Below are positions 25,348 to 33,819 of a stretch of 38,550 nt of DNA, piece by piece; position 1 is the first letter of the stretch; every line of letters begins with the position of its first letter. The notes under the pieces are model-generated. The model ran no database searches. It was not told the origin of the DNA and was given only the letters and a program-made list of their open reading frames with translations. Location of the stretch: NCBI GenBank assembly GCA_020430245.1, contig JAGQKG010000007.1, forward strand, positions 1 through 38,550, written 5' to 3'. The DNA is from Nitrospira sp. (GTDB taxonomy: Bacteria > Nitrospirota > Nitrospiria > Nitrospirales > UBA8639). The position numbers and the translations under genes are program-made.

Positions 25348-26787
25348 TTATACGACCAAATGGGCTTTGATGATATTGGTTCCGAAGGCATGCCCCAAGC
25401 GTTCCCCGGTGACGATGACCATGAGTCGGCCTTCATGAAGCAGTCCCAGGGTTTTGAGGTGATCCTGGGCGGCATGGATTCGTTCATCGGTGTCATCAAT
25501 TTGGGGGAATACAAATGAGACGATCCCCCAGACTAACGCTAATTGACGTGTGACGATTGGGGAGGGAGTCAGTGCGATAATCTGAACCGTCGGTCGATGG
25601 CGGGCCAATAGCTTGGCTGTATGGCCGGATTCGGTGAAGACCACGATGGCTTGGGCGTCAACAGATGTTGCAAGAGAGACGGCAGCCTCACAGACCGCTT
25701 CCGGAGTCGAACGCACGACTCCTTTAGGCGAAAGGAGGTTTTGGCTCTTGCGGAACATTTCTTTTTCTGCTTGTCGAATAATCCGATCCATGACCTGGAC
25801 CGCTTCGAAAGGAAAATTTCCCATTGAAGTTTCGGCCGACAACATGACGGCATCCGTTCCGTCCAGCACGGCGTTTGCCACATCCGAGGCTTCCGCGCGA
25901 GTGGGGGAAGAATTTCGAGTCATCGATTCCAACATTTGTGTGGCGGTGATCACAGGCTTACCCATACGATTGGCCTGTGCGATGATCTGCTTTTGCAAAA
26001 GTGGAACTTCTTCCGGGCTCATTTCCAGCGCCAGGTCTCCTCTGGCAACCATTACCCCATCGGCGGCATCAAGGATTTCATCAAGACAGGTCAGGGCTTC
26101 AGGCCTTTCGATTTTGGCAATGAGAGGGATCAGGGCTGATCGATCGGCCAAAGCACTTTGGAGTAGGTGAATATCCTTCGGACTTCGAACAAACGAGAGG
26201 GCGACATAATCGGCTTCAACGTCGATGGCCACTTGAAGGTCGTCAGCGTCTTTCTGCGTAAAACCAGTAATGTCGAGCGGGAGGCGAGGGAAATTGACAC
26301 CTTTATGTGAGGTGACCTTCCCTCCAACCAGGATTTTGCAGATCAGTCGGTTGGGTTCTTGTTTCTCCACGATGAGGGACAAGTTCCCGTCATCAATTAA
26401 GACGATTTGCCCTGGTTCCATTCGATCCGGGAAATGGAGAAGATTAACCGGCAGTGAATCCCCCGATGCGTTTTGCCCTGAATTTTGATGGTAGGGGTCT
26501 GAATTCGTAACAAGAATGATATTCCGGCCTCTCTGCAAGACGGTTTCTTCGTCTGGGATGTCTCCCAGGCGGATTTTGGGGCCTGCCAAGTCTACAAGGA
26601 TGGCAAGTGGCGTTTTTTCCACAAGAGCAAGGCGTCGAAGTCGTTGTATGGTTGTCTTGTGCCAATCAGCGGTTCCATGGGACATGTTAAATCTGGCGAC
26701 ATTGATCCCGGCATGCAAGAGTTGTTTTAAATTTTCTTGGGAGCAAGTCGCAGGACCAATCGTGGCTACAATTTTTACATGGCGCAT
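25348..26787 (-). CDS. pyk: Pyruvate kinase
   Basis: Converts phosphoenolpyruvate and ADP to pyruvate and ATP. I start at ATG 26787 (MRHVKIVATIGPAT), the canonical N-terminus; the frame extends upstream without similarity. The 479-residue product shows the family motifs NMSHG (about 34-38), LVDLAGPKIR (about 63-72), IDDGNLSL, the barrel motif SFVRSPKD, LIAKIERPEAL with the catalytic Lys, and MVARGDLALE with Asp/Glu for Mg2+. VITATQMLESM and DVANAVLDGTDAVMLSAETS are intact. The C-terminal allosteric domain (AQAIVVFTESGHTAKLLARHRP) is present. It is unexpected in a sulfur island; co-transcription with the persulfide reductase may couple carbon flux or pyruvate supply to sulfur stress, or the gene order may be incidental. 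Confidence 0.96.
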   Translation of the reverse strand: MRHVKIVATIGPATCSQENLKQLLHAGINVARFNMSHGTADWHKTTIQRLRRLALVEKTPLAILVDLAGPKIRLGDIPDEETVLQRGRNIILVTNSDPYHQNSGQNASGDSLPVNLLHFPDRMEPGQIVLIDDGNLSLIVEKQEPNRLICKILVGGKVTSHKGVNFPRLPLDITGFTQKDADDLQVAIDVEADYVALSFVRSPKDIHLLQSALADRSALIPLIAKIERPEALTCLDEILDAADGVMVARGDLALEMSPEEVPLLQKQIIAQANRMGKPVITATQMLESMTRNSSPTRAEASDVANAVLDGTDAVMLSAETSMGNFPFEAVQVMDRIIRQAEKEMFRKSQNLLSPKGVVRSTPEAVCEAAVSLATSVDAQAIVVFTESGHTAKLLARHRPTVQIIALTPSPIVTRQLALVWGIVSFVFPQIDDTDERIHAAQDHLKTLGLLHEGRLMVIVTGERLGHAFGTNIIKAHLVV

Positions 26788-26866
26788 GAGAATGGTCTCA
26801 ATATTGGCTAAATGTGGGCTAACAGAGTTTGGTGGGGGAAGCAGGACCTTTAGTGCCCACAACTAC

Positions 26867-26887
26867 CAAAACCTCCCCGAGGTTTTT
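26867..26887 (-). terminator. Hairpin between SorB and pyruvate kinase genes
   Basis: AAAACCTC (26867-26874) and GAGGTTTT (26878-26885), loop of three, 117 bases after the SorB stop codon and 80 bases before the pyruvate kinase start. On the plus strand it has a TTTTTT tail, on the minus strand TTTTGG. It would separate the SorAB and pyk units. Confidence 0.6.
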
Positions 26888-27003
26888 TCTCATGGTTCAG
26901 GAAGCACGGAACGGAAAGTATCGGTGCAATTGGGGAAACCTAAGAAATATTTTCTGATGCTGAGGGAATAGCCTATTAATCAAGCTCGCAGTATTCATCG
27001 GTG

Positions 27004-27672
27004 TTATGGAGTTAATGTTCGAAGAAATGAAAGAAGATGATTCAGCTCTAATGCATTCAAATCGTTTTTCCATGAAGGCATAGCTGTTCCCGGGCGGCCG
27101 TTTCGAAGTGTCTCAAGAACGGTTTTATCTGATTGTTTGCCGAGTAACGTGAGGTTGGCCGCTGGGGGGATCAGGGCCTGTCCAATGGGACCGTCTCCTT
27201 TGCCACCCGGTCCATGGCACGTGAGACAGTGGCGTTTATAGAGGGATTCCCCTTTTAGAGGATCCCCAGAGTGATTGGGGGATCGACCGGCGATTTCCTT
27301 TTTTTGCTCGTCGGATTGGACAGGCGGGGCAGAGGGGGAAGGTTGGAGTGAATTTTGTGTCACCAAATAGTCGGACAATGGAGCCATGTCCTCATCTGAA
27401 ATTGGACAACCAAAGGTTGTTTGCATTTTGTTGACGATTTCCATCCATTGCTCACGGGAATGCGGTGGTTGCATATACACATATTCGGCCGAATGACATA
27501 TGAGGCAGTAACGGTTGGCGAGGTCACTCCCTGGACCGGGTTGAAAGGAAATCGGATCAGAAGGAAGATGGAGAATGGATACTTGTTCTCGGCTACCGCC
27601 ATCGGCCGGAAGCCCCCAGGCGAAATCCGTGGCCCCAATTAACAACAACAGGAATATCCAAACACGGATCAT
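27004..27672 (-). CDS. sorB: Sulfite dehydrogenase cytochrome subunit (SorB-like), diheme
   Basis: A 222-residue periplasmic cytochrome with a signal peptide (MIRVWIFLLLLIGATDFAWG). Two heme sites are visible: CLICH at 56-60 and CLTCH at 149-153. The first domain has the YCLICHSAEYVYMQPPHS pattern followed by W-x-x-x-V-x-K-M-x-x-x-x-G-C-P that is typical of the cytochrome c subunit of sulfite:cytochrome c oxidoreductase. The second domain is an ordinary class I cytochrome c (GPGGKGDGPIGQALIPP) joined by a Pro/Ser linker (about 110-140). SorB of Starkeya-type enzymes is monoheme, so this is a fusion with an additional electron carrier. It starts nine bases after the SorA stop codon, a tight operon. 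Confidence 0.88.
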   Translation of the reverse strand: MIRVWIFLLLLIGATDFAWGLPADGGSREQVSILHLPSDPISFQPGPGSDLANRYCLICHSAEYVYMQPPHSREQWMEIVNKMQTTFGCPISDEDMAPLSDYLVTQNSLQPSPSAPPVQSDEQKKEIAGRSPNHSGDPLKGESLYKRHCLTCHGPGGKGDGPIGQALIPPAANLTLLGKQSDKTVLETLRNGRPGTAMPSWKNDLNALELNHLLSFLRTLTP

Positions 27673-27681
27673 GAGTGGGCC

Positions 27682-28914
27682 TCAGGTGGCATGAATTTTC
27701 ACCGTTTCGACCACATTGCGAAGATAGCCACTTGGATTCCATCGGGCACTGAAACGCTGTGATTCTCCAATTCGATTGATGGCCAGTGATTGGAGTGAAT
27801 ATGTCTTGCCGGGCTCAGGAGTAAAGGGTGCCTCCCAAAGACGAAAGCTGAAGTCTCCAAAGTCCTTTCCTAATCGGGCGGATTGCCATTGTTGTCCTCC
27901 ATCCACGGAGAACAACACGCGGTCAATGCCATACCCCTGGTCAAAAGCAATGCCTTTAATGGTGTAAGGTGCTCCTCCCGGTATGGATCGACCATCTTCC
28001 ATATTAGTGATAAAGGAACGAACTGGCATTTTCCCGATTGGCACAGTATCTGTTAAGTCTTCTCCAGGTTTCATGCAGTGACAGGGATCAGCCGGCAAGC
28101 GATAGGCACGTGTCGTCCAAAAATTTTGATCGGCCTGGTTTAGCACTTCAATATCAGCCAGCATCTTTACCCAATAAGTGGCATACCATCCCGGTACCAC
28201 TAGGCGAAGTGGAAAACCGTTCAGCATGGGAAGAGCCTCCCCATTCATGGAATGAGCGACCAGCACCTCTTCATGGAGTGCATCCTCAAGGCTTAGGGAT
28301 TTTCGGAAATCAGGCGTGGCTTGTGCGACCGGTTGGTCCAGCCCATCGAATCTCACCTGGACCGCATCAGTCTCTATTCCGGCCCGGTGAAGGAGATCAC
28401 GAAGTCTGATTCCCTTCCAGTTGGCATTTCCCATTGCTCCATTTCCCCATTGTCCACCGGGCACCCGAGGTTGAAAAAACCCGCGACTATTTCCCGCACA
28501 TTGGCAAACGGCTGCAATTTCGACTTGGTCAAATTGGGTTTGTAATTCCTGAAGACTCAAGGATAGTGTTTGATTGACCCGGCCGCGAATGGTCAGCCGG
28601 AAGGTATTCACGTCTATTGTCTGAGGGATATTGGCAAGATGCCAGCGAACAAAAAATGCATCATTTGGGGTGAAGATGTCCTCATTAAAAATATGAAAGG
28701 GGGTTTCCAGTTGGGGAGGTCTTGTAGTCATCACCATGAGAGGCCGCTTTTGTGGAAACGCAATCAATGGACGGCGACCCCGCTCGAAAGGAAGGGTGGC
28801 AGTCGAGGAATCGTTGGCCGAAAGGCCTCTTGGGGTGAGAAAACTTGCCAATCCAAGAGCCAGGCTCCCCTTCAATAAATGTCGCCGGTCAATTCCGGGT
28901 TTTTCCCCATTCAT
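27682..28914 (-). CDS. sorA: Molybdopterin sulfite dehydrogenase, catalytic subunit (SorA-like)
   Basis: Oxidises sulfite to sulfate in the periplasm. The 410-residue product has a Tat-type signal (DRRHLLKGSLALGLASFL, residues 9-26). The molybdenum ligand is Cys139 in the VCQCAGNSRG motif (QCAGN is the sulfite-oxidase signature). Other conserved blocks are GAMGNANWKGIRLRDLL, NGEALPMLNGFPLRLVVPGW with the substrate-site Arg/Trp, and WVKMLADIEVL. The C-terminal dimerisation domain (about 290-405) has IKGIAFDQGYGIDRVLFSVDGG and ends GYLRNVVETVKIHA. It is followed nine bases later by the diheme SorB. Electrons would go to SorB and on to the cytochrome pool. Confidence 0.93.
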   Translation of the reverse strand: MNGEKPGIDRRHLLKGSLALGLASFLTPRGLSANDSSTATLPFERGRRPLIAFPQKRPLMVMTTRPPQLETPFHIFNEDIFTPNDAFFVRWHLANIPQTIDVNTFRLTIRGRVNQTLSLSLQELQTQFDQVEIAAVCQCAGNSRGFFQPRVPGGQWGNGAMGNANWKGIRLRDLLHRAGIETDAVQVRFDGLDQPVAQATPDFRKSLSLEDALHEEVLVAHSMNGEALPMLNGFPLRLVVPGWYATYWVKMLADIEVLNQADQNFWTTRAYRLPADPCHCMKPGEDLTDTVPIGKMPVRSFITNMEDGRSIPGGAPYTIKGIAFDQGYGIDRVLFSVDGGQQWQSARLGKDFGDFSFRLWEAPFTPEPGKTYSLQSLAINRIGESQRFSARWNPSGYLRNVVETVKIHAT

Positions 28915-29230
28915 AGGTCAATCTACCTTGTCATTTTTCAAAGAAACCATGAAGCCTTCCCCCTCTACAATTCAGACCTCCATCTTTACCTTTAGTTTTG
29001 CGAATGAACGAGTTCGCTCAATCACTTGCCTTATCCGGTCATCAGCCATCCTGGAAAACAGCATCCCGTCCGCTCATGGATTCCCATTTTAATTATCTAA
29101 ATACAGTTGATCCTCGTGCAGATCATTCATCTGAAACGGAGTTTTTGATGAGGCCAAGGCCTTCGTCGACCTGCCAGTGATCAGATTGAGAGTTGAGTGA
29201 AGAGACCCTAACTGGTGAAGTCGCTTGTGC
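28915..29230. other. Intergenic stretch upstream of sorA
   Basis: No gene is seen. A Shine-Dalgarno-like AAGG lies about 15 bases before the sorA start. I find no sigma-54 -24/-12 element and no GTTAAC palindrome here, so sorAB does not obviously belong to the palindrome regulon. Confidence 0.5.
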
Positions 29231-29638
29231 CTAGCAGGGTTGTCCGTTAAATGTGCAAGGTTTATAACGGCTCACGTCAAAATCGGTTTCTTCCTGATAG
29301 ACCTGTTCGTTGCCGTTGACGCCATCGATAAACGGGTCATTCCACATCGTATGGTTCCACCAATAAAAAATGGGAAACTCTAATGTGTAATATACCGGGT
29401 TTCCGTAGGTGCTTCGCACATGTTGTTCGACAGTCCGTCCCGTGACGTAATCAGCTTTTCCATTCCCTTTCAGGGAATACAGGGACAACAGAAGACGAGA
29501 CTCCTGATCGTAGATTTCATCGATGCGCGTACTTTCGTCGGGTTCTGAAGGCAAAGTTAAGGTTGTTGAGGGGGAGGAAGTTTCAACTGAGGTGAATGCT
29601 AACCAGGTTGCAAGAACGACTAGAGGCATAACCGTCAT
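29231..29638 (-). CDS. Exported protein of unknown function
   Basis: A 135-residue protein starting at ATG 29638 after GAAGGAGGACTT, a strong ribosome binding site. It begins with a hydrophobic segment (MTVMPLVVLATWLAFTSVET) that may be a signal peptide, although it has no positive charge at the N-terminus. The mature part is rich in Thr, Ser, Asp and aromatic residues, with VYYTLEFPIFYWWNHTMWND near residues 81-100 and two Cys close to the C-terminus (PCTFNGQPC). I recognise no family. It lies between a monoheme cytochrome and sorA, so it may assist sulfur oxidation in the periplasm. Confidence 0.7.
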   Translation of the reverse strand: MTVMPLVVLATWLAFTSVETSSPSTTLTLPSEPDESTRIDEIYDQESRLLLSLYSLKGNGKADYVTGRTVEQHVRSTYGNPVYYTLEFPIFYWWNHTMWNDPFIDGVNGNEQVYQEETDFDVSRYKPCTFNGQPC

Positions 29639-29900
29639 ACGCCAAGTCCTCCTTCCTAGATGTGTTTGCCAGAATGGTTCCGAGGGGTCAGATTGCGCGG
29701 TGCACGGAATTATTGAGTCATAGTCATCTCGCAGAACTTATGAACCTCTCCTGTCATTCCCATCTCCTAATGTTACTGGATTTGGGGCATTCAATCAATT
29801 CTCCGCATATACCGGTCACCAGGTCGATCCCGGTATTTTGATTGTGAATCCATATGACCTAAATCTGTTGCCATGAAACATCTGCTTGTGCGTATGGTTC

Positions 29901-30377
29901 CTATTCTTTTGCTGATTCTGTGCCATTTCCAAATGATCTCACATACAATATCACAAACCAGGCTTCTTCTTCGGTCAAGACCAGAGGGATAAAGGAGGCC
30001 ATGTCCGTCCCCGGACTGCCATTTTTTAAAATCCAAAAAAGTTCGCCATCGGTACGAGCTGCCTGCCAGGTCTTATCCGTAAAGTTTCGGGGTAACTTCC
30101 CTCTTAGTCCAGGAATGTTTCCCAACCCTTTGCCCTCGGGGCCATGACAGGTGACACAAAATGCCTTACCGTGAAAAATGCGCTTGCCCTTCTCAATATT
30201 CTCGGGGTTTGAAGGAAAAGGATTCGTCCAGGTTTTCGCTTCTTGAATCTGAGCAGAAGGAACTCTTGGTTTCAACACTTCCTGATCAGTGGCATGCCCG
30301 GGGCCACTTCCCAATATTCCCGCAACAAAGATGAACGGCACAACCTGATATGTACCCTTAAGCAGGTTCAAGATCAA
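29901..30377 (-). CDS. Monoheme class I cytochrome c
   Basis: A 158-residue periplasmic cytochrome with one heme site, CVTCH, at about residues 74-78, and GPEGKGLGNIPGLRGKLPRN after it. The axial Met is likely in GSPGTDMASF. The N-terminus is a signal peptide (VVPFIFVAGILGSGPGHA). The start is uncertain: the frame opens at TTG 30377, but TTG 30371 has better spacing to AAGGGG. The C-terminal portion is similar to the last domain of the tetraheme cytochrome (DGELFWILKNGSPGTDM against DGQLYWIIKNGSAGTGM). Likely electron carrier for sulfite or persulfide-derived electrons. Confidence 0.85.
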   Translation of the reverse strand: MILNLLKGTYQVVPFIFVAGILGSGPGHATDQEVLKPRVPSAQIQEAKTWTNPFPSNPENIEKGKRIFHGKAFCVTCHGPEGKGLGNIPGLRGKLPRNFTDKTWQAARTDGELFWILKNGSPGTDMASFIPLVLTEEEAWFVILYVRSFGNGTESAKE

Positions 30378-30396
30378 CGCCCCTTCTAACCCGGAT

Positions 30397-30425
30397 CCCG
30401 GAGATTCCTTCCTGGAATCTCCGGG
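30397..30425 (-). terminator. Strong hairpin between the DUF1264 and monoheme cytochrome genes
   Basis: CCCGGAGATTCC (30397-30408) and GGAATCTCCGGG (30414-30425) form a perfect 12-pair stem with a five-base loop. It lies 11 bases after the DUF1264 stop codon on the minus strand and has no T run. It could be a terminator or an mRNA-stabilising stem. Confidence 0.6.
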
Positions 30426-30436
30426 AACGGGTTTAA

Positions 30437-30967
30437 TTATTCCGGTTGATTAAAGATGTGTCCGAGTGATTGTGGATAGGTCACGGTCCCATCCGGGAAT
30501 TCCTTTCCCTTTTGCCATAGATGATAAATGACCCCATCTGTCTTTGACGCGGCGTCAGCAATGGCTTTCACCTTTTCCTGATCTTCAATATCTAAAATTT
30601 GCACGCGGCCGGTGGCGATTTCTTGTTTATGATCATGGAAAAACCGATGCCACTGGATCAACGGCAAGGTTCGGGAAAGATCCTTGGATACGAAATATTC
30701 GATGGCCACAAGAGGGGCATTGGCCTCCGTGGTTTCAAACAGGAGACATTGCAAGATCTTGTCATTAATTCCTTTGCAATAGTGGTGAAATGGTCCACCT
30801 GGTGTGCCATCCGGCATTAAGTGAGGAGCCTGCACATGGATATCATATCCCTGGGCAGGTCCTGGGGCAGGGCCCCCCCCCTCGCTCATCGCAGGGGTGG
30901 TCATGCACACCATGGCTAATAGACTAAAAGTCCCTACCGTTAAAAATGAACGGATTGAACGCTGCAT
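30437..30967 (-). CDS. DUF1264 family secreted protein
   Basis: Start is ATG 30967 (MQRSIRSFLTVGTF), with AAAGGAGGTTGCT directly upstream. The 176-residue product has a signal peptide ending about TTPAMS-EGG. The mature part starts GYDIHVQAPHLMPDGTPGGP and continues FHHYCKGINDKILQCLLFE, with the YHHYCK-like and QWHRFFHDHKQEIATGRVQI segments of the DUF1264 family (also called oil-body-associated protein like). The many His residues (HVQAPH, FHHYC, WHRFFHDH, GHIF) could bind metal. Function is unknown in bacteria. It is transcribed with its neighbours in the sulfur island. Confidence 0.85.
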   Translation of the reverse strand: MQRSIRSFLTVGTFSLLAMVCMTTPAMSEGGGPAPGPAQGYDIHVQAPHLMPDGTPGGPFHHYCKGINDKILQCLLFETTEANAPLVAIEYFVSKDLSRTLPLIQWHRFFHDHKQEIATGRVQILDIEDQEKVKAIADAASKTDGVIYHLWQKGKEFPDGTVTYPQSLGHIFNQPE

Positions 30968-31115
30968 AGCAACCTCCTTTGTGTTGATCAGTAATGATCC
31001 TCCAGCCACGTAGAAGACCTTGAGACCCGGGTGAAAATATGCCGCATACTACCATGGAGTCCTCTGAACGACCATTCAGTCCATAACTCCATCTATCTCT
31101 ATAAAGTTTTGCACC

Positions 31116-31637
31116 TTATTTAACGTCAAGGCTCATAATGACGAACGGCTTGTTCAGTTGACTTCCCTGATGCGGTTCAACGTATGTGCCGTCATAGTAG
31201 TACCATTGGAGGGGTTTCATTTCGCCGAGTTTCTCCGGATGCCGGGGCAATTTGGCCACATCAAGCCCGTTAGCGATAAACTGTTCAGGGTTTATGTAAT
31301 ACACGATATCTTCTGTGGTGTGTTCGGGGTGTTGGTTGAAATGTACCATATTATGCTTGGAAACGGTTTCCAGCATGCACATTTCCCCACTGGCTTTGGT
31401 GGCGTCGATGGATTTTAATTTTGAATTATCGGATAACAAATTGGCAATCGCATTGATCTCTTTTTGGGCATTGCCTTCTAATTGCAACACCGGCCCAAAT
31501 TTCGCCTGGATGTCATTCAACTGAGTTGGGGCCTCAGAATTTTCGGCAGCCTGAGCCACTGCGGCTGAGCCAATCATCAAAGCCAATATTAATAGCTTTC
31601 TTGCATCCACATTCAACAGACTTCTTCCCTGACCCAT
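31116..31637 (-). CDS. Secreted protein of unknown function
   Basis: Start is ATG 31637 (MGQGRSLLNVDARKLLILAL), with AAGGAGGTTTTCG upstream. The 173-residue product has a Sec signal peptide ending AQAAEN. The mature part begins with an acidic amphipathic region (APTQLNDIQAKFGPVLQLEG) and contains CMLETVSKHNMVHFNQHPEH, with one Cys and several His that could bind a metal. I recognise no family. It lies between the YgaP-like rhodanese and the DUF1264 gene and is probably periplasmic. Confidence 0.75.
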   Translation of the reverse strand: MGQGRSLLNVDARKLLILALMIGSAAVAQAAENSEAPTQLNDIQAKFGPVLQLEGNAQKEINAIANLLSDNSKLKSIDATKASGEMCMLETVSKHNMVHFNQHPEHTTEDIVYYINPEQFIANGLDVAKLPRHPEKLGEMKPLQWYYYDGTYVEPHQGSQLNKPFVIMSLDVK

Positions 31638-31681
31638 CGAAAACCTCCTTAGGTATAATGTCCAGAAAATTTCAAGCATGA

Positions 31682-31717
31682 AAATAATTGCAAAAATATC
31701 ATGTGGAGCAATTATTT
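31682..31717 (-). terminator. Hairpin after the rhodanese operon
   Basis: AAATAATTGC and GCAATTATTT (31682-31691 and 31708-31717) form a perfect ten-pair stem with a 16-base loop, and TTTTC follows on the minus strand. The stop codon of the YgaP-like rhodanese lies inside the upstream arm. Confidence 0.6.
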
Positions 31718-32266
31718 CCGAATCCGGTTGTAGGGCAGATTGCTCAAGAGCATTCCCATCAGGCAGGAGTCGGTAAGGCCTGCATGAAGAAGTCCAACCC
31801 CCACTATCGTCGGAAGCAGAAGGAACCCGGAATGGATTGTCAGACCCAATCCGACCCCTACCAGGATCAGCACCCCTGCGATGGCTCGAACCTGTCCTTC
31901 AAGGGACATTCGATGTTGTCCCCTGACCACAGGTTTGCCCTGATTAACCCAGGCAGTGATGCCTCCTTCCAGAATGCCGCAATTCGTCAGACCTTGGTTA
32001 ATCAAATATTCGTAGGCAATTTTCACCCGGTTCTGTGTTCGACAAATCAACATGATGGGGTGCGCATGAGAGAGGGTTTTCAGTTCGTCCACATATCTAT
32101 GTAAATCTGGTAGAGGAATATTTCGAGCACCTGAAATATGCATACCTTCAAATTCTTGTGGTGTTCTGACATCGATATACAGGGGATCCTTCAATGAAGG
32201 AGGCGACACCTGATTTTCCTTACCCGTTCCGGATTCTGCTTCTTGCTCTAATACCAATGCGTTCAT
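31712..32266 (-). CDS. Membrane rhodanese (YgaP-like), rhodanese plus DUF2892 helices
   Basis: Start is ATG 32266 (MNALVLEQEAESG) with GGAGGACAAC upstream. The 184-residue product has an N-terminal rhodanese domain (about 26-120): YIDVRTPQEFEGMHISGARN and the active-site Cys C75 (LICRTQNR). Two transmembrane helices follow (about 129-175) with the DUF2892 motif GLTDSCLMGMLLSNLPYNR. This matches E. coli YgaP, a membrane rhodanese that transfers sulfane sulfur. It starts 21 bases after the persulfide dioxygenase fusion stop codon (32287) and is the second gene of that sigma-54-driven operon. Confidence 0.9.
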   Translation of the reverse strand: MNALVLEQEAESGTGKENQVSPPSLKDPLYIDVRTPQEFEGMHISGARNIPLPDLHRYVDELKTLSHAHPIMLICRTQNRVKIAYEYLINQGLTNCGILEGGITAWVNQGKPVVRGQHRMSLEGQVRAIAGVLILVGVGLGLTIHSGFLLLPTIVGVGLLHAGLTDSCLMGMLLSNLPYNRIRK

Positions 32267-32286
32267 TTGTTGTCCTCCTGTCCTGT

Positions 32287-33717
32287 TTATTTCGCGCATG
32301 CGGTCGTAGTTTCGGGTTGAACCTTTTGGCGTGGATGACTCCATGTGGTAAGCCAGGCGTCATGCCCACCGACGAGATCCATGGCCTGGCTTCGTCCGGC
32401 TAGCTCCAAAATCCCTATGGCGGTAGATGATCGATATCCACTGGCACAATGGACCACCACAGGGGTATCTGCAGGGATGTCATGAATATGTTCGGCCAGG
32501 TGAGGCAAAGGGATGTTAATGCTTCGGTCAATATGCCCGGACTCCCACTCTTTTTCCGATCGCACGTCGATGACCATTGGTGGATGAGAGGTCGTCAGCA
32601 GTTCCGCAAGTCCCTGAACGGAGATGCGTTGGACTTTTTGGACCACATCAGGGTTCCCCTCAAGGGATTGCATTCCATCCTTCAGATAGCCCAAGACGCG
32701 GTCAAACCCAATGCGGCCTAATCGTTGAATCGCCTCTTTTTCATATCCAGGCTCTGAGATGATGACAATGGAGCGTTTGGGGTCTAGAACCGTCCCGGCC
32801 CAGGTCGCAAATTTCCCTCCTAATCCAATGTTGAGACTCCCCTTCAGGTGCCCCCCCGCATATTCAACGGCATTTCTGACATCAAGGACTTGAGCCCCAT
32901 TTTTCTGATGATCCAAGACCACTTGCAGGGAAAGAGGAGTAAGGCTGTTCCGCACCACATCATCCAGAACAGGATGCTGTTCCCTATTCATTCTTGCGTC
33001 ATATCCAAAGTACGAAGGTGCTTCAGGTTGATCGGCCGTGACCAATTCAATAAATTTTTCTTTCGTCATAGGTTGAAGCGCATAGTTTTCCCAACGCTGT
33101 TTGCCCAATGTGGACACCGTGTCACTGCTTAAATGTTTTCCGCACATGGATCCCGCTCCGTGTGCAGGATAGACCAGCGTTTCATCGGGAAGACGCATGA
33201 GTGTATTGCGTAGCGAATCGAATAATTGTCCTCCTAACTCTTCGGCGGTGACACCAATGGAGGCCATAAGGTCCGGTCTGCCCACATCGCCAATAAACAA
33301 GGTATCTCCCGTCAGCACGCAGTGCGGGCGATCGGTGCTCTTGTCCAGATCGTAAACCGCAAGCGAAATACTTTCCGGGGTATGACCTGGGGTTTCTAAC
33401 ACCTGAATGCGCACCGACCCAAACTCAAGAACCTCTTTGTCCCGAAAATTTCGAATGGGAAAGTCGGTCTTGGCTTTAGCGCCCAGACAAATCTCAGCTC
33501 CGGTTTGTCGTTGAAGTTCAAGGTGCCCGGCGAGAAAGTCTGCATGAAAATGGGTGAGAAACACATAACGAATTTTCCAGTTGTGGCGTCGGGCTTCCTG
33601 AAGGTATTGCTCGACGTCCCGTTGAGGATCCACGACCACAGCGGTTGAGGTTTTGTTATCCCCAATCATGTAAGACGCATGAGCTAAACAACTCAAATAA
33701 AATTGTTTCACAATCAT
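32287..33717 (-). CDS. Persulfide dioxygenase (metallo-beta-lactamase fold) fused to two rhodanese domains
   Basis: Start is ATG 33717 (MIVKQFYLSCLAH), with GGAGGGGAGGG upstream; a frame to 33816 crosses the sigma-54 promoter and is rejected. The 476-residue product has an ETHE1-like metallo-beta-lactamase domain (about 1-230) with iron ligands H56, H58, D60 (THFHADFLAGH), H114-type GHTPES, and GDTLFIGDVGRPDL and YPAHGAGS. Two rhodanese domains follow. The first (about 270-355) lacks an active Cys (IVIISEPGYEK). The second (about 370-460) has C424 (VVHCASGYRSS). ETHE1 enzymes oxidise glutathione persulfide to sulfite; the rhodanese may deliver the persulfide. The next gene is a membrane rhodanese 20 bp downstream. 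Confidence 0.93.
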   Translation of the reverse strand: MIVKQFYLSCLAHASYMIGDNKTSTAVVVDPQRDVEQYLQEARRHNWKIRYVFLTHFHADFLAGHLELQRQTGAEICLGAKAKTDFPIRNFRDKEVLEFGSVRIQVLETPGHTPESISLAVYDLDKSTDRPHCVLTGDTLFIGDVGRPDLMASIGVTAEELGGQLFDSLRNTLMRLPDETLVYPAHGAGSMCGKHLSSDTVSTLGKQRWENYALQPMTKEKFIELVTADQPEAPSYFGYDARMNREQHPVLDDVVRNSLTPLSLQVVLDHQKNGAQVLDVRNAVEYAGGHLKGSLNIGLGGKFATWAGTVLDPKRSIVIISEPGYEKEAIQRLGRIGFDRVLGYLKDGMQSLEGNPDVVQKVQRISVQGLAELLTTSHPPMVIDVRSEKEWESGHIDRSINIPLPHLAEHIHDIPADTPVVVHCASGYRSSTAIGILELAGRSQAMDLVGGHDAWLTTWSHPRQKVQPETTTACAK

Positions 33718-33819
33718 GATGAATACCCTCCCCTCCTTCATGAAAAGGAGCATTGGACGAAATCGGCTGAACTCGTTTCGAAATATTCTTTTAAGATTCT
33801 TTCCATGAAATACCATTAC

